Source: Amycolatopsis sp. MtRt-6
GTDB taxonomy: Bacteria > Actinomycetota > Actinomycetes > Mycobacteriales > Pseudonocardiaceae
Assembly: GCF_017308975.1 (NCBI RefSeq)
Contig: NZ_JADWPD010000018.1
Span: 124,001 to 188,000, forward strand
DNA length: 64,000 nt
Reading direction: 5' to 3'
Numbering within the stretch: position 1 is the first letter of the stretch; each line of letters starts with the position of its first letter. Both the position numbers and the translations under genes were made by a program. Positions 33,680 to 43,235 of the stretch are shown one piece after another. The notes below the pieces were generated by a model. That model made no database searches. It was not told the DNA's origin and saw nothing but the letters and a program-made list of their open reading frames with translations.

Positions 33680-35263
33680 ATGGCGGCACACCCGGCGCGG
33701 GCCCGGCGGATCGACGCACGGGTCGTCGTCCTGAGCGCGCTGCTCGTGGTCGCCCTGCTCGCCTGGGCCGGCTTCGACTACCTGAAGGACCGGCTGGCCG
33801 GCAGTGGCTGCGACACGACCACGCCGGTGCGGGTCACGGCCGCGCCGGACATCGCGCCGGTGCTGACCGAGCTGGCCCGGACCGTCCCCGAACGGGACTG
33901 CTACTCCGTCGACGTCACCGCGAGCCCCTCGACGGCCACCGCCACCGCCCTCGAGGCGAACGGCGCGAACGGCCCCGATGTCTGGGTGCCGGAGTCGAGC
34001 ACCTGGCTGCTGCAGGCCCGCGACGGCGGCGCGTGGAACCTCCCCGAGACCGGCCAGTCGGTCGCGAGCTCTCCGGTGGTGCTGGCGCTGACCGACGACG
34101 TCGCGAAGCAGGCGGGCTGGCCGGGGAAGTCGCCGTCCTGGTCGGACGTCCTCGCCGGGAGCCCGGTCGGGCTGCCGGACCCGGGCCGGGACCCGGCCGC
34201 CATCGGCGCGCTGCTCGGCTTGCAGCAGCTGACCAAGGACGCGCCCGACCCGGCCGCGGCGTTCACCGAGGAGATCCGCAGGCTTTCCGCCGTGAAGCAG
34301 CCGTACACCGCGTGGCCGGCGTCGGAGCAGTCGGTCCTGGCCCGCAAGCTCGTCGCCGCCTACCCCGCCGCCGGTGTCCCGAGCTTCGACTACCCGTACG
34401 TCGTGCTGCCGCGGGCCTCGGAGGCCTCGCGCGCGGCGGCCGAGCGGTTCCTGCGGCTGCTGCTCGACCAGACCGCCACCGGGGCGTTCGCCGGCGGCGG
34501 GTTCCGGACGCCGTCCGGGCAGCTGCTCGGCGAGCTCGGGTCCGGCAACACCCGCACCGACGCGGCGGCGCGCCCGGCCGGACCGCCCACGCCCGAAGGC
34601 ATGTACGGCGTGCTCCAGGCGTGGGCCGGGGCGAACCTCAGCGCCCGCGTCCAGGTGCTGCTCGACGTGTCCGGCTCGATGGCCGCCACCGTGCCCGGCA
34701 CCGGCCGCAGCCGGATGGCGCTGACGCTCGAAGCCGCGACGCAGGGGCTCGGCCTGTTCAAGCCGACGACCGAGATCGGCCTCTGGCTGTTCTCGACCAA
34801 GCTGGACGGCACCAAGGACTACCAGGAACTGCTGCCGATGCGGTCGATCTCCCAGCAGCTGGCGGCGGGCGCGGTGGCGACGCTGCAGGCGGTCAAGCCG
34901 AAGCCCGGCGGCGCGACCGGGCTGTACGACTCGATCCTCGCCGCGTACCAGAACGCCCGGCAGAGCTGGCAGCTCGGCCGGATCAACGTCGTCGTCGTGC
35001 TCACCGACGGCCGCAACGAGGACGACGACTCGATCGGGCTGCCCGGCCTGCTCGCCGAGCTGAACCGGCTGCAGGACCCGCGGAAACCGCTGCCGGTGAT
35101 CGGGATCGGCATCGGCCCGGACATCGATTCGAGCGAGCTGAAGCAGATCTCGGCCGCGACCGGCGGCGAGTCCTTCACCACGCCGGACCCGCGCAAGATC
35201 TCCGACGTCTTCTACCAGGCACTGAGCAAGCTCATGTGCCAGCCGCCCGCCTGCAAGAAGTGA
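33680..35263 (+). CDS. Membrane-anchored solute-binding protein fused to a VWA domain
   Basis: A 527-residue protein. One N-terminal membrane segment (about 16-36) acts as anchor or signal. A periplasmic binding-protein-like domain follows (about 45-300; PVRVTAAPDIAPVLTELA, DVWVPESSTWL, GALLGLQQLTKDAPDPAAA), then a von Willebrand A domain (about 325-520) with a complete-looking MIDAS (LDVSGSM and LTDGRNEDDD). It is presumably extracellular. The combination suggests a metal-dependent adhesion or sensing role in the envelope; no ligand can be named. GAGGAAAGGA precedes ATG 33680. The next gene starts 8 bp downstream, so the two are probably co-transcribed. Confidence 0.85.
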   Translation: MAAHPARARRIDARVVVLSALLVVALLAWAGFDYLKDRLAGSGCDTTTPVRVTAAPDIAPVLTELARTVPERDCYSVDVTASPSTATATALEANGANGPDVWVPESSTWLLQARDGGAWNLPETGQSVASSPVVLALTDDVAKQAGWPGKSPSWSDVLAGSPVGLPDPGRDPAAIGALLGLQQLTKDAPDPAAAFTEEIRRLSAVKQPYTAWPASEQSVLARKLVAAYPAAGVPSFDYPYVVLPRASEASRAAAERFLRLLLDQTATGAFAGGGFRTPSGQLLGELGSGNTRTDAAARPAGPPTPEGMYGVLQAWAGANLSARVQVLLDVSGSMAATVPGTGRSRMALTLEAATQGLGLFKPTTEIGLWLFSTKLDGTKDYQELLPMRSISQQLAAGAVATLQAVKPKPGGATGLYDSILAAYQNARQSWQLGRINVVVVLTDGRNEDDDSIGLPGLLAELNRLQDPRKPLPVIGIGIGPDIDSSELKQISAATGGESFTTPDPRKISDVFYQALSKLMCQPPACKK

Positions 35264-35271
35264 GGACGCCC

Positions 35272-37017
35272 GTGTTGGTGCAGATCGAAAAGCCCGCGCC
35301 ACGGGTGACCCGAAGACCGTCCGCGCTGGTCTTCGCCGCGTTCGTCGCCGGCGTGGTGCCGTTCGCGCTGCACACGTGGGCGGCGCTGCACGGGAACTTC
35401 GTCCAGGACGACTTCGTCATGACCTCCCGGGCCGCCGCGGCCGGGCCGTTCGACCTCGGCTACCTCTTCCAGGACTACCACGGGCACCTGCAGCCCGGCG
35501 GGCTCTTCCTCGCGGCGGTGCTGACGTGGTGGGCGCCGCTGAACTTCCCGCTCATGGTGGCGCCGCTGCTGCTGATGCGGGCCGCGGCGACGGTGCTGTT
35601 CTGGTGCCTGCTGGTGCGCTGTTTCGGCCGCCGCTGGGCGATCCTGGTGCCGTTCACCGTGTTCACCGCCTCGACGTTGCTGCTGGTCCCGACGCTGTGG
35701 TGGGCGTTCGGTGCCCAGGTCGTCCCGGTGGTGCTGGCGAGCACCGGAGCCTTGTACTGGCACGTCCGCTACCTGCGTGACGGCGGCCGCTGGTGGATCG
35801 GCGCGTTCGCGTGGACGCTGTTCGGGCTCGCGTTCTACGAGAAGGCCGCGGTGGTCCCGGTGCTGCTGGCCGGGGTGACCGTCCTGCTCGGACAGTCCTT
35901 CCGGGACCGGTGGCGCTACTGGGCGGGACACGCGGTACTGCTCGCCGCGTTCGTCGCGGGCTACCTCGCGCTGACGTCGAGCCAGGTCGCCCCCGGTGGC
36001 CCGCCGATGACCGCCGGCACCGTCGCCGACCTGACCGGCCGGATGCTCGGCGACATCTTCCTGCCCGGGCTGGCCGGCGGGCCGTGGTCGGGACCCGGTC
36101 CGGGCGCGACCTGGGCGCCGTCGCCGTTCGCGGTCGTCGTCCTGCTGTTCGCCGCGGCCCTGGCGCTGCTGGTGGCCGGCGCGCGCGTGGGCGGCCGCCG
36201 GGCCTGGCGGGCGTGGGCGCTGCTCGGGCTGCTGTTCGCCGTGGACGTCGGGCTGCTGGCGTTGACGCGGCTGCGCGAAGTCGGGCCGGCCGCCGGTGAC
36301 GACCCGCGGTACCTCGCCGAGCTGGCGTTGACGGCCGCCCTGTGCGGAGCGTTCGCTTTCCTGGCACCGGGCGAGGGTGCGCCATCCGGTGGCACGCGCG
36401 AGCGGCCGATCGCTCTAATCGTGTGCGTGCTTCTGCTTGTCAGTTCCACGATCGGGTTCTCCCGGCTCGCCCCGGCGCTGCGGTTCGAGCACTCCGGGCA
36501 GTACCTCGGGAACGTCCGTGCGGCCGTGGCGGCGGATCCACGCCTGGTGTTCTACGACACGTTCGTGCCGTCCGATGTGGTGCACGAATGGTTCGGGGTG
36601 GACTCGCGGGCGTCGCGCGTGGCCGGTCTGCTGCCCGGCACGCACTTCGACCAGCCGACGAACCGGATGCACCAGCTCGACGCGACAGGTACGCCCCACC
36701 TGATCACCGGGGTGAGCGCGCAGGCCCGCGGCCTGCCGGGGCCGGTGCCGAACTGCGGGTACACGGTCGGCGAAACGCCGGTGCGCGTCCCGCTCGACAA
36801 ACCGCTGCTCGGCAGGCACCTGCTGAAGATCGACTACTTCACCGCCGCCGGCGGCGAAGGACTGGTCGAGCGGACGCCGGTGTGGTTCCAGGCCGGGCTG
36901 CACTCGCTGTACCTGCCGGTGGACGGCCTCTTCGACCACATCGGCGTGCGGCTGTCGAGCCCGGGTGCACCCGTGTGCGTCGCGAAGGTCGAGGTCGGGC
37001 AGCCGGTGACTCAGTAG
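35272..37017 (+). CDS. Polytopic GT-C-like membrane protein
   Basis: A 581-residue membrane protein with about 10-11 hydrophobic segments up to residue 410, then a soluble C-terminal domain of about 170 residues. An acidic QDD motif (HGNFVQDDFVM, residues about 42-52) sits in the first extracytoplasmic loop, the position of the catalytic aspartates in GT-C glycosyltransferases using polyprenyl-phosphate sugars. FYEKAAVVPVLLAGV resembles related actinobacterial proteins. It may transfer a sugar in the envelope glycan locus; substrate unknown. GTG 35272 follows GAGGA. The 3' end overlaps the convergent methyltransferase gene by 7 bp. Confidence 0.72.
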   Translation: MLVQIEKPAPRVTRRPSALVFAAFVAGVVPFALHTWAALHGNFVQDDFVMTSRAAAAGPFDLGYLFQDYHGHLQPGGLFLAAVLTWWAPLNFPLMVAPLLLMRAAATVLFWCLLVRCFGRRWAILVPFTVFTASTLLLVPTLWWAFGAQVVPVVLASTGALYWHVRYLRDGGRWWIGAFAWTLFGLAFYEKAAVVPVLLAGVTVLLGQSFRDRWRYWAGHAVLLAAFVAGYLALTSSQVAPGGPPMTAGTVADLTGRMLGDIFLPGLAGGPWSGPGPGATWAPSPFAVVVLLFAAALALLVAGARVGGRRAWRAWALLGLLFAVDVGLLALTRLREVGPAAGDDPRYLAELALTAALCGAFAFLAPGEGAPSGGTRERPIALIVCVLLLVSSTIGFSRLAPALRFEHSGQYLGNVRAAVAADPRLVFYDTFVPSDVVHEWFGVDSRASRVAGLLPGTHFDQPTNRMHQLDATGTPHLITGVSAQARGLPGPVPNCGYTVGETPVRVPLDKPLLGRHLLKIDYFTAAGGEGLVERTPVWFQAGLHSLYLPVDGLFDHIGVRLSSPGAPVCVAKVEVGQPVTQ

Positions 37018-37685
37018 GGGTCGTACGGGCTGTCGTGGCCGAACAGCCGCGCCACCGGCCGCAACCGCAGGCGTAGCAGCACTTTGATCCCGACGTTGCG
37101 CAGGAACCACGGCAGCTGCGCCAGCACGCGCAGCCGGTCGCGGGCCGACGGCGGGGCCAGCCGGAAGCGCGCCAGCGACGTCGCGCGGTCCACATAGGTG
37201 TACCGCTGTCCGAAGAGGACCTTCACGATCGTGCCGAGCGTCACGCCGATCGAGGAGAAACAGTCGTGGACCAGGATTTCCGCGCCCGGCGGCAGGTGCG
37301 CCGACCAGCGCAGGTCGTCGGTGTAGGTCCAGTAGTCGTGCTTGCCGTCGATGTAAAGCAGCTGTAGGGGCCGGTCCCAGTCAGGACGCAGTTCCGTGCT
37401 GTAACCGGCGACGAGCTCGACGATGTCGTCCAGCCCGGCCCGGCGGATGTTGCGCTCGAACAGCTGCCGCGTCGGGGATCCGCCGAACAACCGGCCGTCC
37501 ACGAACGGGTCGACGGCGATCACCGTGGCCCCGACCGTGCGGGCCGCCGCGCCCAGGACGATCGTGGACCGGCCCTGGTGGCTGCCGATTTCCAGGACGA
37601 CGTCGCCCTTCTCCAAGCGGCACACGGCGTTCCACAGCGCTTCGCCCTGCGCACGCGTCATCCAGCCCTTGACCGGCTCGGCCAA
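37011..37685 (-). CDS. Class I SAM-dependent methyltransferase
   Basis: A 224-residue methyltransferase of the Methyltransf_24 type. VVLEIGSHQGRSTIVLG is the SAM-binding loop, VIAVDPF follows it, and LQLLYIDGKHDYWTYTDD and AEILVHDCF are typical later motifs. This group often modifies sugars or glycans. The start is uncertain: TTG 37685 gives the length quoted, and an in-frame stop lies a few codons further upstream, so the frame cannot extend far; the N-terminal EPVKGWMTRAQGEALW segment is conserved in relatives and supports a start near here. It is divergent from aftD. Confidence 0.82.
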   Translation of the reverse strand: MAEPVKGWMTRAQGEALWNAVCRLEKGDVVLEIGSHQGRSTIVLGAAARTVGATVIAVDPFVDGRLFGGSPTRQLFERNIRRAGLDDIVELVAGYSTELRPDWDRPLQLLYIDGKHDYWTYTDDLRWSAHLPPGAEILVHDCFSSIGVTLGTIVKVLFGQRYTYVDRATSLARFRLAPPSARDRLRVLAQLPWFLRNVGIKVLLRLRLRPVARLFGHDSPYDPY

Positions 37686-37789
37686 GGCCCAGGCATCTTC
37701 GAACGAGATGGCGCACCTGCCAGGAGTTCAGGGAGACTGGGGACTCTGTTCTCACAAAACTGTCGGCACATCGTAGCCAGGTTTCGGCC

Positions 37790-37802
37790 TAGTATCTACC
37801 GG
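37790..37802 (+). promoter_or_regulatory. -10 hexamer for leaderless aftD transcription
   Basis: TAGTAT (37790-37795) lies 7 nt before ATG 37803. No ribosome-binding site is visible, so transcription probably starts at or next to the start codon. Confidence 0.5.
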
Positions 37803-40800
37803 ATGGTAACCGCCACCCGCGATCGAACCCGGGACGACGCCCCGCCCGCGGAGCGCGACCGGAAGTTCTCGGTGGCCGCGTTCTTCCGCCGGCCCAGCAC
37901 CTGGATCGTGCTGGCGCTGACCACGTTGTCGTTCCTGCAGATGCCGGGGAAGACGACGTTCGACACCAAACTGGATCTCGCCGTCGACCCGATCGCCTTC
38001 CTCGGGCGCGCCCTGCACCTGTGGAACCCGGAGGCGACCGCGGGGGAGCTGCAGAACCAGGCGTACGGCTATCTCTTCCCGATGGGCCCGTTCTTCGCGC
38101 TGTGCCAGGCGACCGGCGTGCCCGCGTGGATCGCGCAACGGCTGTGGGGCGCGATCCTCCTGTCGGCGGCGTTCGGCGGCGCCCTGGTGCTGGCGCGGGC
38201 GATGAAGATCGGCACCGAGCGCACCCGGCTGATCGGCGCGCTCGGCTACGCGGTCGCCCCGCGCATGCTGACCGAAATCGGCGGCCTGTCCGCGGAAATG
38301 CTGCCCGCCGTGCTGCTGCCGTGGGTGCTGGTGCCGCTCGTGCGGGCCGGGGCGATCGGCTCGCCGCGGCGGGCCGCCGGGCTGTCGGCGCTGGCCGTGC
38401 TGTGCATGGGCGGCGTCAACGGCGCCATGGTGGTGATGGCGCTCGTCCTGCCGGGACTGTGGCTGCTGACCCGCCGCTGGACACGCGCGCACGTCGAGCT
38501 CGTGCTGTGGTGGTTCGTCTTCGTCATCGGCGCGACGCTCTGGTGGATCCTGCCGCTGCTGCTGCTCGGCGAGTACAGCCTGCCGTTCCTGGACTACATC
38601 GAGTCCGCGACGAACACGACCGCGCCGATGTCGCTGTTCGAGGTGCTGCGCGGCACCAACCAGTGGGTGGCCTACGTCGTCCAGGGCACGCCGTGGTGGC
38701 CCGGCGGCTGGTCGCTGATCGACAACCCGGTGCTGATGCTCGCGACCGGGCTGGTCGCCGGCGTCGGGCTGTTCGGGCTGACCCGGCGCGGCCTGCCGGA
38801 CCGGCGGTTCCTCGTGCTCGGCGTCGTCACCGGCCTGACCCTGCTGACCATCGGCTACGTCGGCACGCTCGACAGCCCGCTGGCCGAGCAGGTCCGCCAC
38901 CTGCTCGACGGGCCGCTCGCGCCACTGCGCAACGTGCACAAGTTCGAGCCGGTGCTGCGGCTGCCGCTGATGCTGGCGTTCGTGCACGGCATCTCCAGCC
39001 CGGTGCCTTCCGCGCGGCGCTTCCTGCGGCCCGCGCTGGGCCTGCTGCTGGTGCTGGTGATGGCCGCGCCGGCGTGGCTGCTCAACCTGCGGTCCGGTCC
39101 GGGCTGGGACGCCGTGCCCGGCTACTGGTACGACGCGATGGGTTACGTCGCCAAGGCCGATCCGAACGCGCGGACGCTGCTGCTGCCGGCGACCGGGTTC
39201 GGCGAGTACGAGTGGGGCCGCACGGTCGACGAGCCCGCGCAGGCGATCGCGCGGAGCCCGTGGGCGGTCCGCAACCAGGTGCCGCTGGGGTCCGAAGGGA
39301 ACACGCGGCTGATGGACTCGGTGGACGCGGCGCTCGCCGACGGCCGCGGCGATCCCGGGCTGGCCGCGCTGCTCGCGCGGTCCGGCTACCGGTTCCTGCT
39401 GCTGCGCAACGACATCGACCGCGAACGGACCGCGGCCCCGCCCGTCGCGACGCTGCGCGCGGGCCTGGCCGGCTCGCCGGGCATCGCCAAGGCGGCCGAA
39501 TTCGGCCCGCTCGAAGTCTGGGAAGTGCGGAAACCGGTGCCGCTGGCCACGGCGACGTCCGCGACGGACGTCCCGACGGTGAGCGGCGGGCCGGAGAACC
39601 TGCTGCCGCTGATCGATTCCGGGCTGCTCGACCCGGCGACGCCGACCGTGCTCACCGGCGACGGCGGGTCGCCCGGCGGCCCGAGGCTGGTGACCGACGG
39701 CCTGCGCCGGGCCGAGCGGAACGTCGGCGGCGTCCGCGACAACCTGAGCCAGACGTTGACCGCGGGCGAGGCCTACCGCCAGCAGCGCGCGGCGGGCGAC
39801 CTGCTGCCGTTCCCGGGCCAGGAACACCAGACCGTGGCCGCCTACCGGGGGATCCGCTCGGTGACGGCGTCGACGGCGGCGTCGTTCGCCGACGCCTTCG
39901 GCGGGTCCGATCCCTCGCACCAGCCGTTCGCCGCGATCGACGGGGACCCGCGCACGGCGTGGCACTCGTCGTCGTTCACCGGCGCGATCGGCCAGTGGCT
40001 CGAGGTGGAGCTGGACACCCCGCGGCTGGTGACGTCGGTGCAGCTGCAGCTCGTGGACGACCTCCGGGTGGGCTGGCCCGCCACCCGGATCCGGATCACG
40101 ACGGACAACGGCTCGGTCGACCAGCCGGTGGTCCGCGGCGCCGGGCCGCACGAGTACTCCGTCGCCGGCGGCGTCACGCGGAAGGTGCGGATCACGCTGC
40201 TGTCGCTGGTGGTCGGGCGGCAGGACGGGAACTTCGGCATCGCGGAGCTGCAGATCCCGGGCACCCAGCCGCAGCGGGCCCTGGAGGTGCCGGCGGACCT
40301 GCCGACCGGCCCGGCGCCCGGGTTCGCGTTCACGCGCGGCGCGCAGCCGCGGTACGCCTGCCTGCCTGCCGGCGACGCCGTCCGCTGCGACGCCGCGGCC
40401 GCCCGCGACGGCGAGGAACCCGACGGGATCCGGCGGTTGTTCAGCACCCCGGCCGAGCAGACGTACCTGGTCGGCGGCACCGTGCTGCCGGCGGGCGGCG
40501 GCCGCAACCCGGTGTCGCTGCCGGGGGTCACGGTCGCGTCGACGTCCCAGCTGGGCGGCGACCCGGCGGCGGCGGGGTTCGCGGCCGTGGACGGCGACGC
40601 GGGCACGACGTGGCGCCCCGACGTCACCGACCTGCGGCCGGCGCTGACCCTCGGCTGGCCGGCACCGAAGCGGATTTCGGGGCTGCACATCGGGGTGGCG
40701 CCGGCCAGCGGGGCCCGGGCGCCCCGGCAGGTGCAGCTGGTGGGCCGGTCGGCGACGCGGACGGTGCAGCTCGACGCGGGCGGATCGGCGTCCTTCGAGC

Positions 40801-41810
40801 CACTGGAAACCGACCAGCTGCAGGTGCTGCTGCCGGGCGACGACGACGACCCGGCGGCGCGCGCGGTGGTCGGCATCGGCAGCCTTTCGCTGTCCGGCAG
40901 CGACGACCTGCTCCCGGGCCCGGACCCGGCGTTTTCGGTGCCGTGCGGCTCGGGACCGAACGTGCACCTGGACGGGCTCGACTACCGGACGTCGGTGCAG
41001 GGCAAGCTGTCCGACATCACCGCGCACCGGCCGCTGACGCTGGGGATGTGCCGCGATTCCGAGGGCGGCATCGTGCTGCCGGCCGGCGGCCACGAGCTGC
41101 GGACGGACCGGTCGGAGTCGTTCGTGGTCCAGGACCTGTGGCTGCGCCCGGCGGTGGCGTCGTCGCCCCCGGTGCGCCGGGCGGTGCAGGTGGGCGACTG
41201 GGACGCGGCGTCGCGGTCGGTGACGGTGGGGCCGGGCGCGGAGGCGGTGCTGGCGGTCCCGGAGAACGCGAACGCGGGCTGGACGGCCACTTTGGACGGA
41301 CAGCAGCTGACGCGCACCCGCGTGGACGGCTGGCAGCAGGCGTGGATAGTCCCGGCGGGTGCGGGCGGCGTCGTGTCGCTGTCGTTCACCCCGGACGCGC
41401 ATTACCGCTCGAGTCTCTTGATCGGCGCGGCGGCGGTGCTGCTGTTGCTGGTGGGGGTGGCGTGGCCGGCACACCGGCGGCGCTTCACGATCGCGCCGGA
41501 TGGCGGCGCGGTGGTGCCGGTGGTGCTGATCGGGTTGCTGGTGGCGCTGGGCGGGATGCTGCCGGTGGTGCTGCTGATCGCGTGCCTGCTGGCTCGCCAG
41601 TTCTCCGAGCGCGCACCCAGGTTCCTGGCGTTCGGCGGCATGGCCGTGGCGGCGGCGGTCTCGGTGACGGGCCGCGTCCTGGGTCACGGCCAGGAGTGGG
41701 CGTACGGCCCGGTGACGCAGGCAGCGTTGCTGCTGGCCGCGGCCGCGACGGTGGCGACGTGCGTGGACTGGTTCGTCAGGAAGGAAAACCCGACGGAGCC
41801 GTCCCCCTAG
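37803..41810 (+). CDS. aftD: Alpha-(1->3)-arabinofuranosyltransferase AftD (DUF3367)
   Basis: A 1335-residue membrane glycosyltransferase. The N-terminal half is GT-C with about 11 membrane segments (residues 30-430); the early acidic residues in FDTKLDLAVDP match the conserved catalytic region. The extracytoplasmic half includes carbohydrate-binding, discoidin-like modules (PFAAIDGDPRTAWHSSS, and a second similar FAAVDGDAGTTWRPD near 940), and more membrane segments close the protein (about 1215-1320). AftD adds alpha-1,3 arabinofuranose branches to arabinogalactan, consistent with a chemotype IV wall. The length is close to mycobacterial AftD. It ends at a family 2 palindromic array. Confidence 0.9.
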   Translation: MVTATRDRTRDDAPPAERDRKFSVAAFFRRPSTWIVLALTTLSFLQMPGKTTFDTKLDLAVDPIAFLGRALHLWNPEATAGELQNQAYGYLFPMGPFFALCQATGVPAWIAQRLWGAILLSAAFGGALVLARAMKIGTERTRLIGALGYAVAPRMLTEIGGLSAEMLPAVLLPWVLVPLVRAGAIGSPRRAAGLSALAVLCMGGVNGAMVVMALVLPGLWLLTRRWTRAHVELVLWWFVFVIGATLWWILPLLLLGEYSLPFLDYIESATNTTAPMSLFEVLRGTNQWVAYVVQGTPWWPGGWSLIDNPVLMLATGLVAGVGLFGLTRRGLPDRRFLVLGVVTGLTLLTIGYVGTLDSPLAEQVRHLLDGPLAPLRNVHKFEPVLRLPLMLAFVHGISSPVPSARRFLRPALGLLLVLVMAAPAWLLNLRSGPGWDAVPGYWYDAMGYVAKADPNARTLLLPATGFGEYEWGRTVDEPAQAIARSPWAVRNQVPLGSEGNTRLMDSVDAALADGRGDPGLAALLARSGYRFLLLRNDIDRERTAAPPVATLRAGLAGSPGIAKAAEFGPLEVWEVRKPVPLATATSATDVPTVSGGPENLLPLIDSGLLDPATPTVLTGDGGSPGGPRLVTDGLRRAERNVGGVRDNLSQTLTAGEAYRQQRAAGDLLPFPGQEHQTVAAYRGIRSVTASTAASFADAFGGSDPSHQPFAAIDGDPRTAWHSSSFTGAIGQWLEVELDTPRLVTSVQLQLVDDLRVGWPATRIRITTDNGSVDQPVVRGAGPHEYSVAGGVTRKVRITLLSLVVGRQDGNFGIAELQIPGTQPQRALEVPADLPTGPAPGFAFTRGAQPRYACLPAGDAVRCDAAAARDGEEPDGIRRLFSTPAEQTYLVGGTVLPAGGGRNPVSLPGVTVASTSQLGGDPAAAGFAAVDGDAGTTWRPDVTDLRPALTLGWPAPKRISGLHIGVAPASGARAPRQVQLVGRSATRTVQLDAGGSASFEPLETDQLQVLLPGDDDDPAARAVVGIGSLSLSGSDDLLPGPDPAFSVPCGSGPNVHLDGLDYRTSVQGKLSDITAHRPLTLGMCRDSEGGIVLPAGGHELRTDRSESFVVQDLWLRPAVASSPPVRRAVQVGDWDAASRSVTVGPGAEAVLAVPENANAGWTATLDGQQLTRTRVDGWQQAWIVPAGAGGVVSLSFTPDAHYRSSLLIGAAAVLLLLVGVAWPAHRRRFTIAPDGGAVVPVVLIGLLVALGGMLPVVLLIACLLARQFSERAPRFLAFGGMAVAAAVSVTGRVLGHGQEWAYGPVTQAALLLAAAATVATCVDWFVRKENPTEPSP

Positions 41811-41893
41811 CGCCCCAATGTGGCCTTCGGTGCGTTGAACGCACCGAAGGCCACCTTGGGTGCGTTCAACGCAACCAAGGCCACATTGGGGCG
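41811..41893. repeat. Palindromic array, family 2, copy 1
   Basis: CGCCCCAATGTGGCCTT (41811-41827) and its exact reverse complement (41877-41893) bracket inner inverted units of GTGCGTTGAACGCAC and GGCCTTCGGTGCG type. It lies between the convergent aftD and flippase genes, starting one base after the aftD stop. Copies 2 and 3 are at 49961-50073 and 61643-61731. Confidence 0.85.
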
Positions 41894-41962
41894 CATGGAA
41901 GCCCGGTACTCGGCGCGTTCGGACTGTCGGTGCCTGCCGGTAGCGTGGAAAACGGGGGCTGC

Positions 41963-43165
41963 TCAGGCCGGTTTGCGTGGCCGGAGCTCCAGGGCCGCGC
42001 CTGCCGCGGCCAGGGCTCCGGCCGTGCAAACCGCCGCCGTCACCACCTGGGTGGGTGACCCGTGCAGCCACGTCGTGATCAGCACCGCCTCCACCGCGAC
42101 CGCCGACCACATCAGCAGCGTCACGCGGCGGTCGCCGTCGGCCAGGCGGGCGTACAGCAGGATCTGGACCAGGGCCAGCATCGAACCCGCCAGCGCGAAC
42201 GGCCACACCGGCATCGTGCTCCCCGCGTACCGAGCGCCGCCGATCAAGGCCAGCAGATCAGGGCCCAGGACCAGCGACACCAGCAGCACCAAGGCGTCCA
42301 GGCCGCCGCACACCAGCAGCGCCACCGGCAGGACCCGGCGACGGCGGCCGGACACCGCGAACCGCGGCAGCACCAGCACGCCCACCGCCTGCGGCAGCCA
42401 GTACGCGATCTTCGTGACGATCGCCCCCAGCGCGTACTCGCCCGCCTCGCCCGCCAACAGCGTGTGCCGGGCCAGGACCAGGTCCAGGTTGACCAGCAGC
42501 ACCAGCGCCAGCATCGCCTGGGCCGTGTGGAACACCTCGCCGCCGTGGCGGTCGGCCCAGCGGGGGCGCGGGCGGCCGCACAGCTGCCAGCCCGCCACGG
42601 CCACCGCCACCGAACCGGCCGCCGCCCCGGCCAGCGCGCCCGTCGGGGTGCCCGAAACCAGCAGTCCCACGAGCGAACCGCCGACCTTGCCCACGCCCTC
42701 CAGCGCGATCAGCCCGGACAGCACCGCGAACCGGTGGCTGCCCTGCAGGAGCCCGTGGAACAACCCCAGCAGCGTCAACGGCCCGAGCGCGGCCGTCACC
42801 AGCAGCGCCGGGGCCAGCGAACCCAGGTGCAGCAGGAGCACCAGCAACGGGCTCAGCGTCAACGCCGCCGTCGCGACAACCGCGCTCGTCATCAGGCCCA
42901 GCGCGAACAGCGAACCCTGCGGCAGCGACGGCGAACGCGCCACCCGCAGCGCCACCACCGTCTGCAGGCCCATCGCCGGCACGACGCCGATGACCAGCAC
43001 CGCCAGCAGCGAGCTGAGCTCTCCGAACGCGCCGGGCGCGAGGATGCGCGCGGCCGCCAGGCTCAGGACGTAACTCGCCGCGTTGTTGCCCGCGAGCGCG
43101 AGTGAGACGAGGATCGCCGCGACCCGGTTGCCGGTCCGCGCCGGGACTTCGGTGTCTACGCTCAA
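41963..43165 (-). CDS. Polysaccharide flippase-like membrane protein (MOP superfamily)
   Basis: A protein of about 400 residues with 12 or so hydrophobic segments; LVSLALAGNNAASYVLSLAAARILAPGAFGELSSLLAV is the conserved N-terminal pattern of Wzx/MATE-type lipopolysaccharide flippases. It probably moves a lipid-linked glycan across the membrane for the surrounding envelope locus. TTG 43165 is preferred because GGGAG lies 7 nt upstream; GTG 43216 is also open but would put the palindrome at 43177-43194 inside the gene. It is divergent from the 43236 membrane protein. Confidence 0.8.
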   Translation of the reverse strand: MSVDTEVPARTGNRVAAILVSLALAGNNAASYVLSLAAARILAPGAFGELSSLLAVLVIGVVPAMGLQTVVALRVARSPSLPQGSLFALGLMTSAVVATAALTLSPLLVLLLHLGSLAPALLVTAALGPLTLLGLFHGLLQGSHRFAVLSGLIALEGVGKVGGSLVGLLVSGTPTGALAGAAAGSVAVAVAGWQLCGRPRPRWADRHGGEVFHTAQAMLALVLLVNLDLVLARHTLLAGEAGEYALGAIVTKIAYWLPQAVGVLVLPRFAVSGRRRRVLPVALLVCGGLDALVLLVSLVLGPDLLALIGGARYAGSTMPVWPFALAGSMLALVQILLYARLADGDRRVTLLMWSAVAVEAVLITTWLHGSPTQVVTAAVCTAGALAAAGAALELRPRKPA

Positions 43166-43176
43166 CGGCGGGCTCC

Positions 43177-43194
43177 CATTACCGGCGGGTAATG
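43177..43194. promoter_or_regulatory. Palindrome CATTACC-N4-GGTAATG, probable operator
   Basis: Perfect 7-bp arms around GGCG, placed between the divergent flippase and GT-C-like genes. The same ATTACC-N4-GGTAAT pattern recurs at 49193-49208 upstream of the DUF3068 gene, which suggests a common regulator for the locus. Confidence 0.6.
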
Positions 43195-43235
43195 ACCAGG
43201 GACCATAACCGCGCACGCACCGGAAAGGAAGGGCC

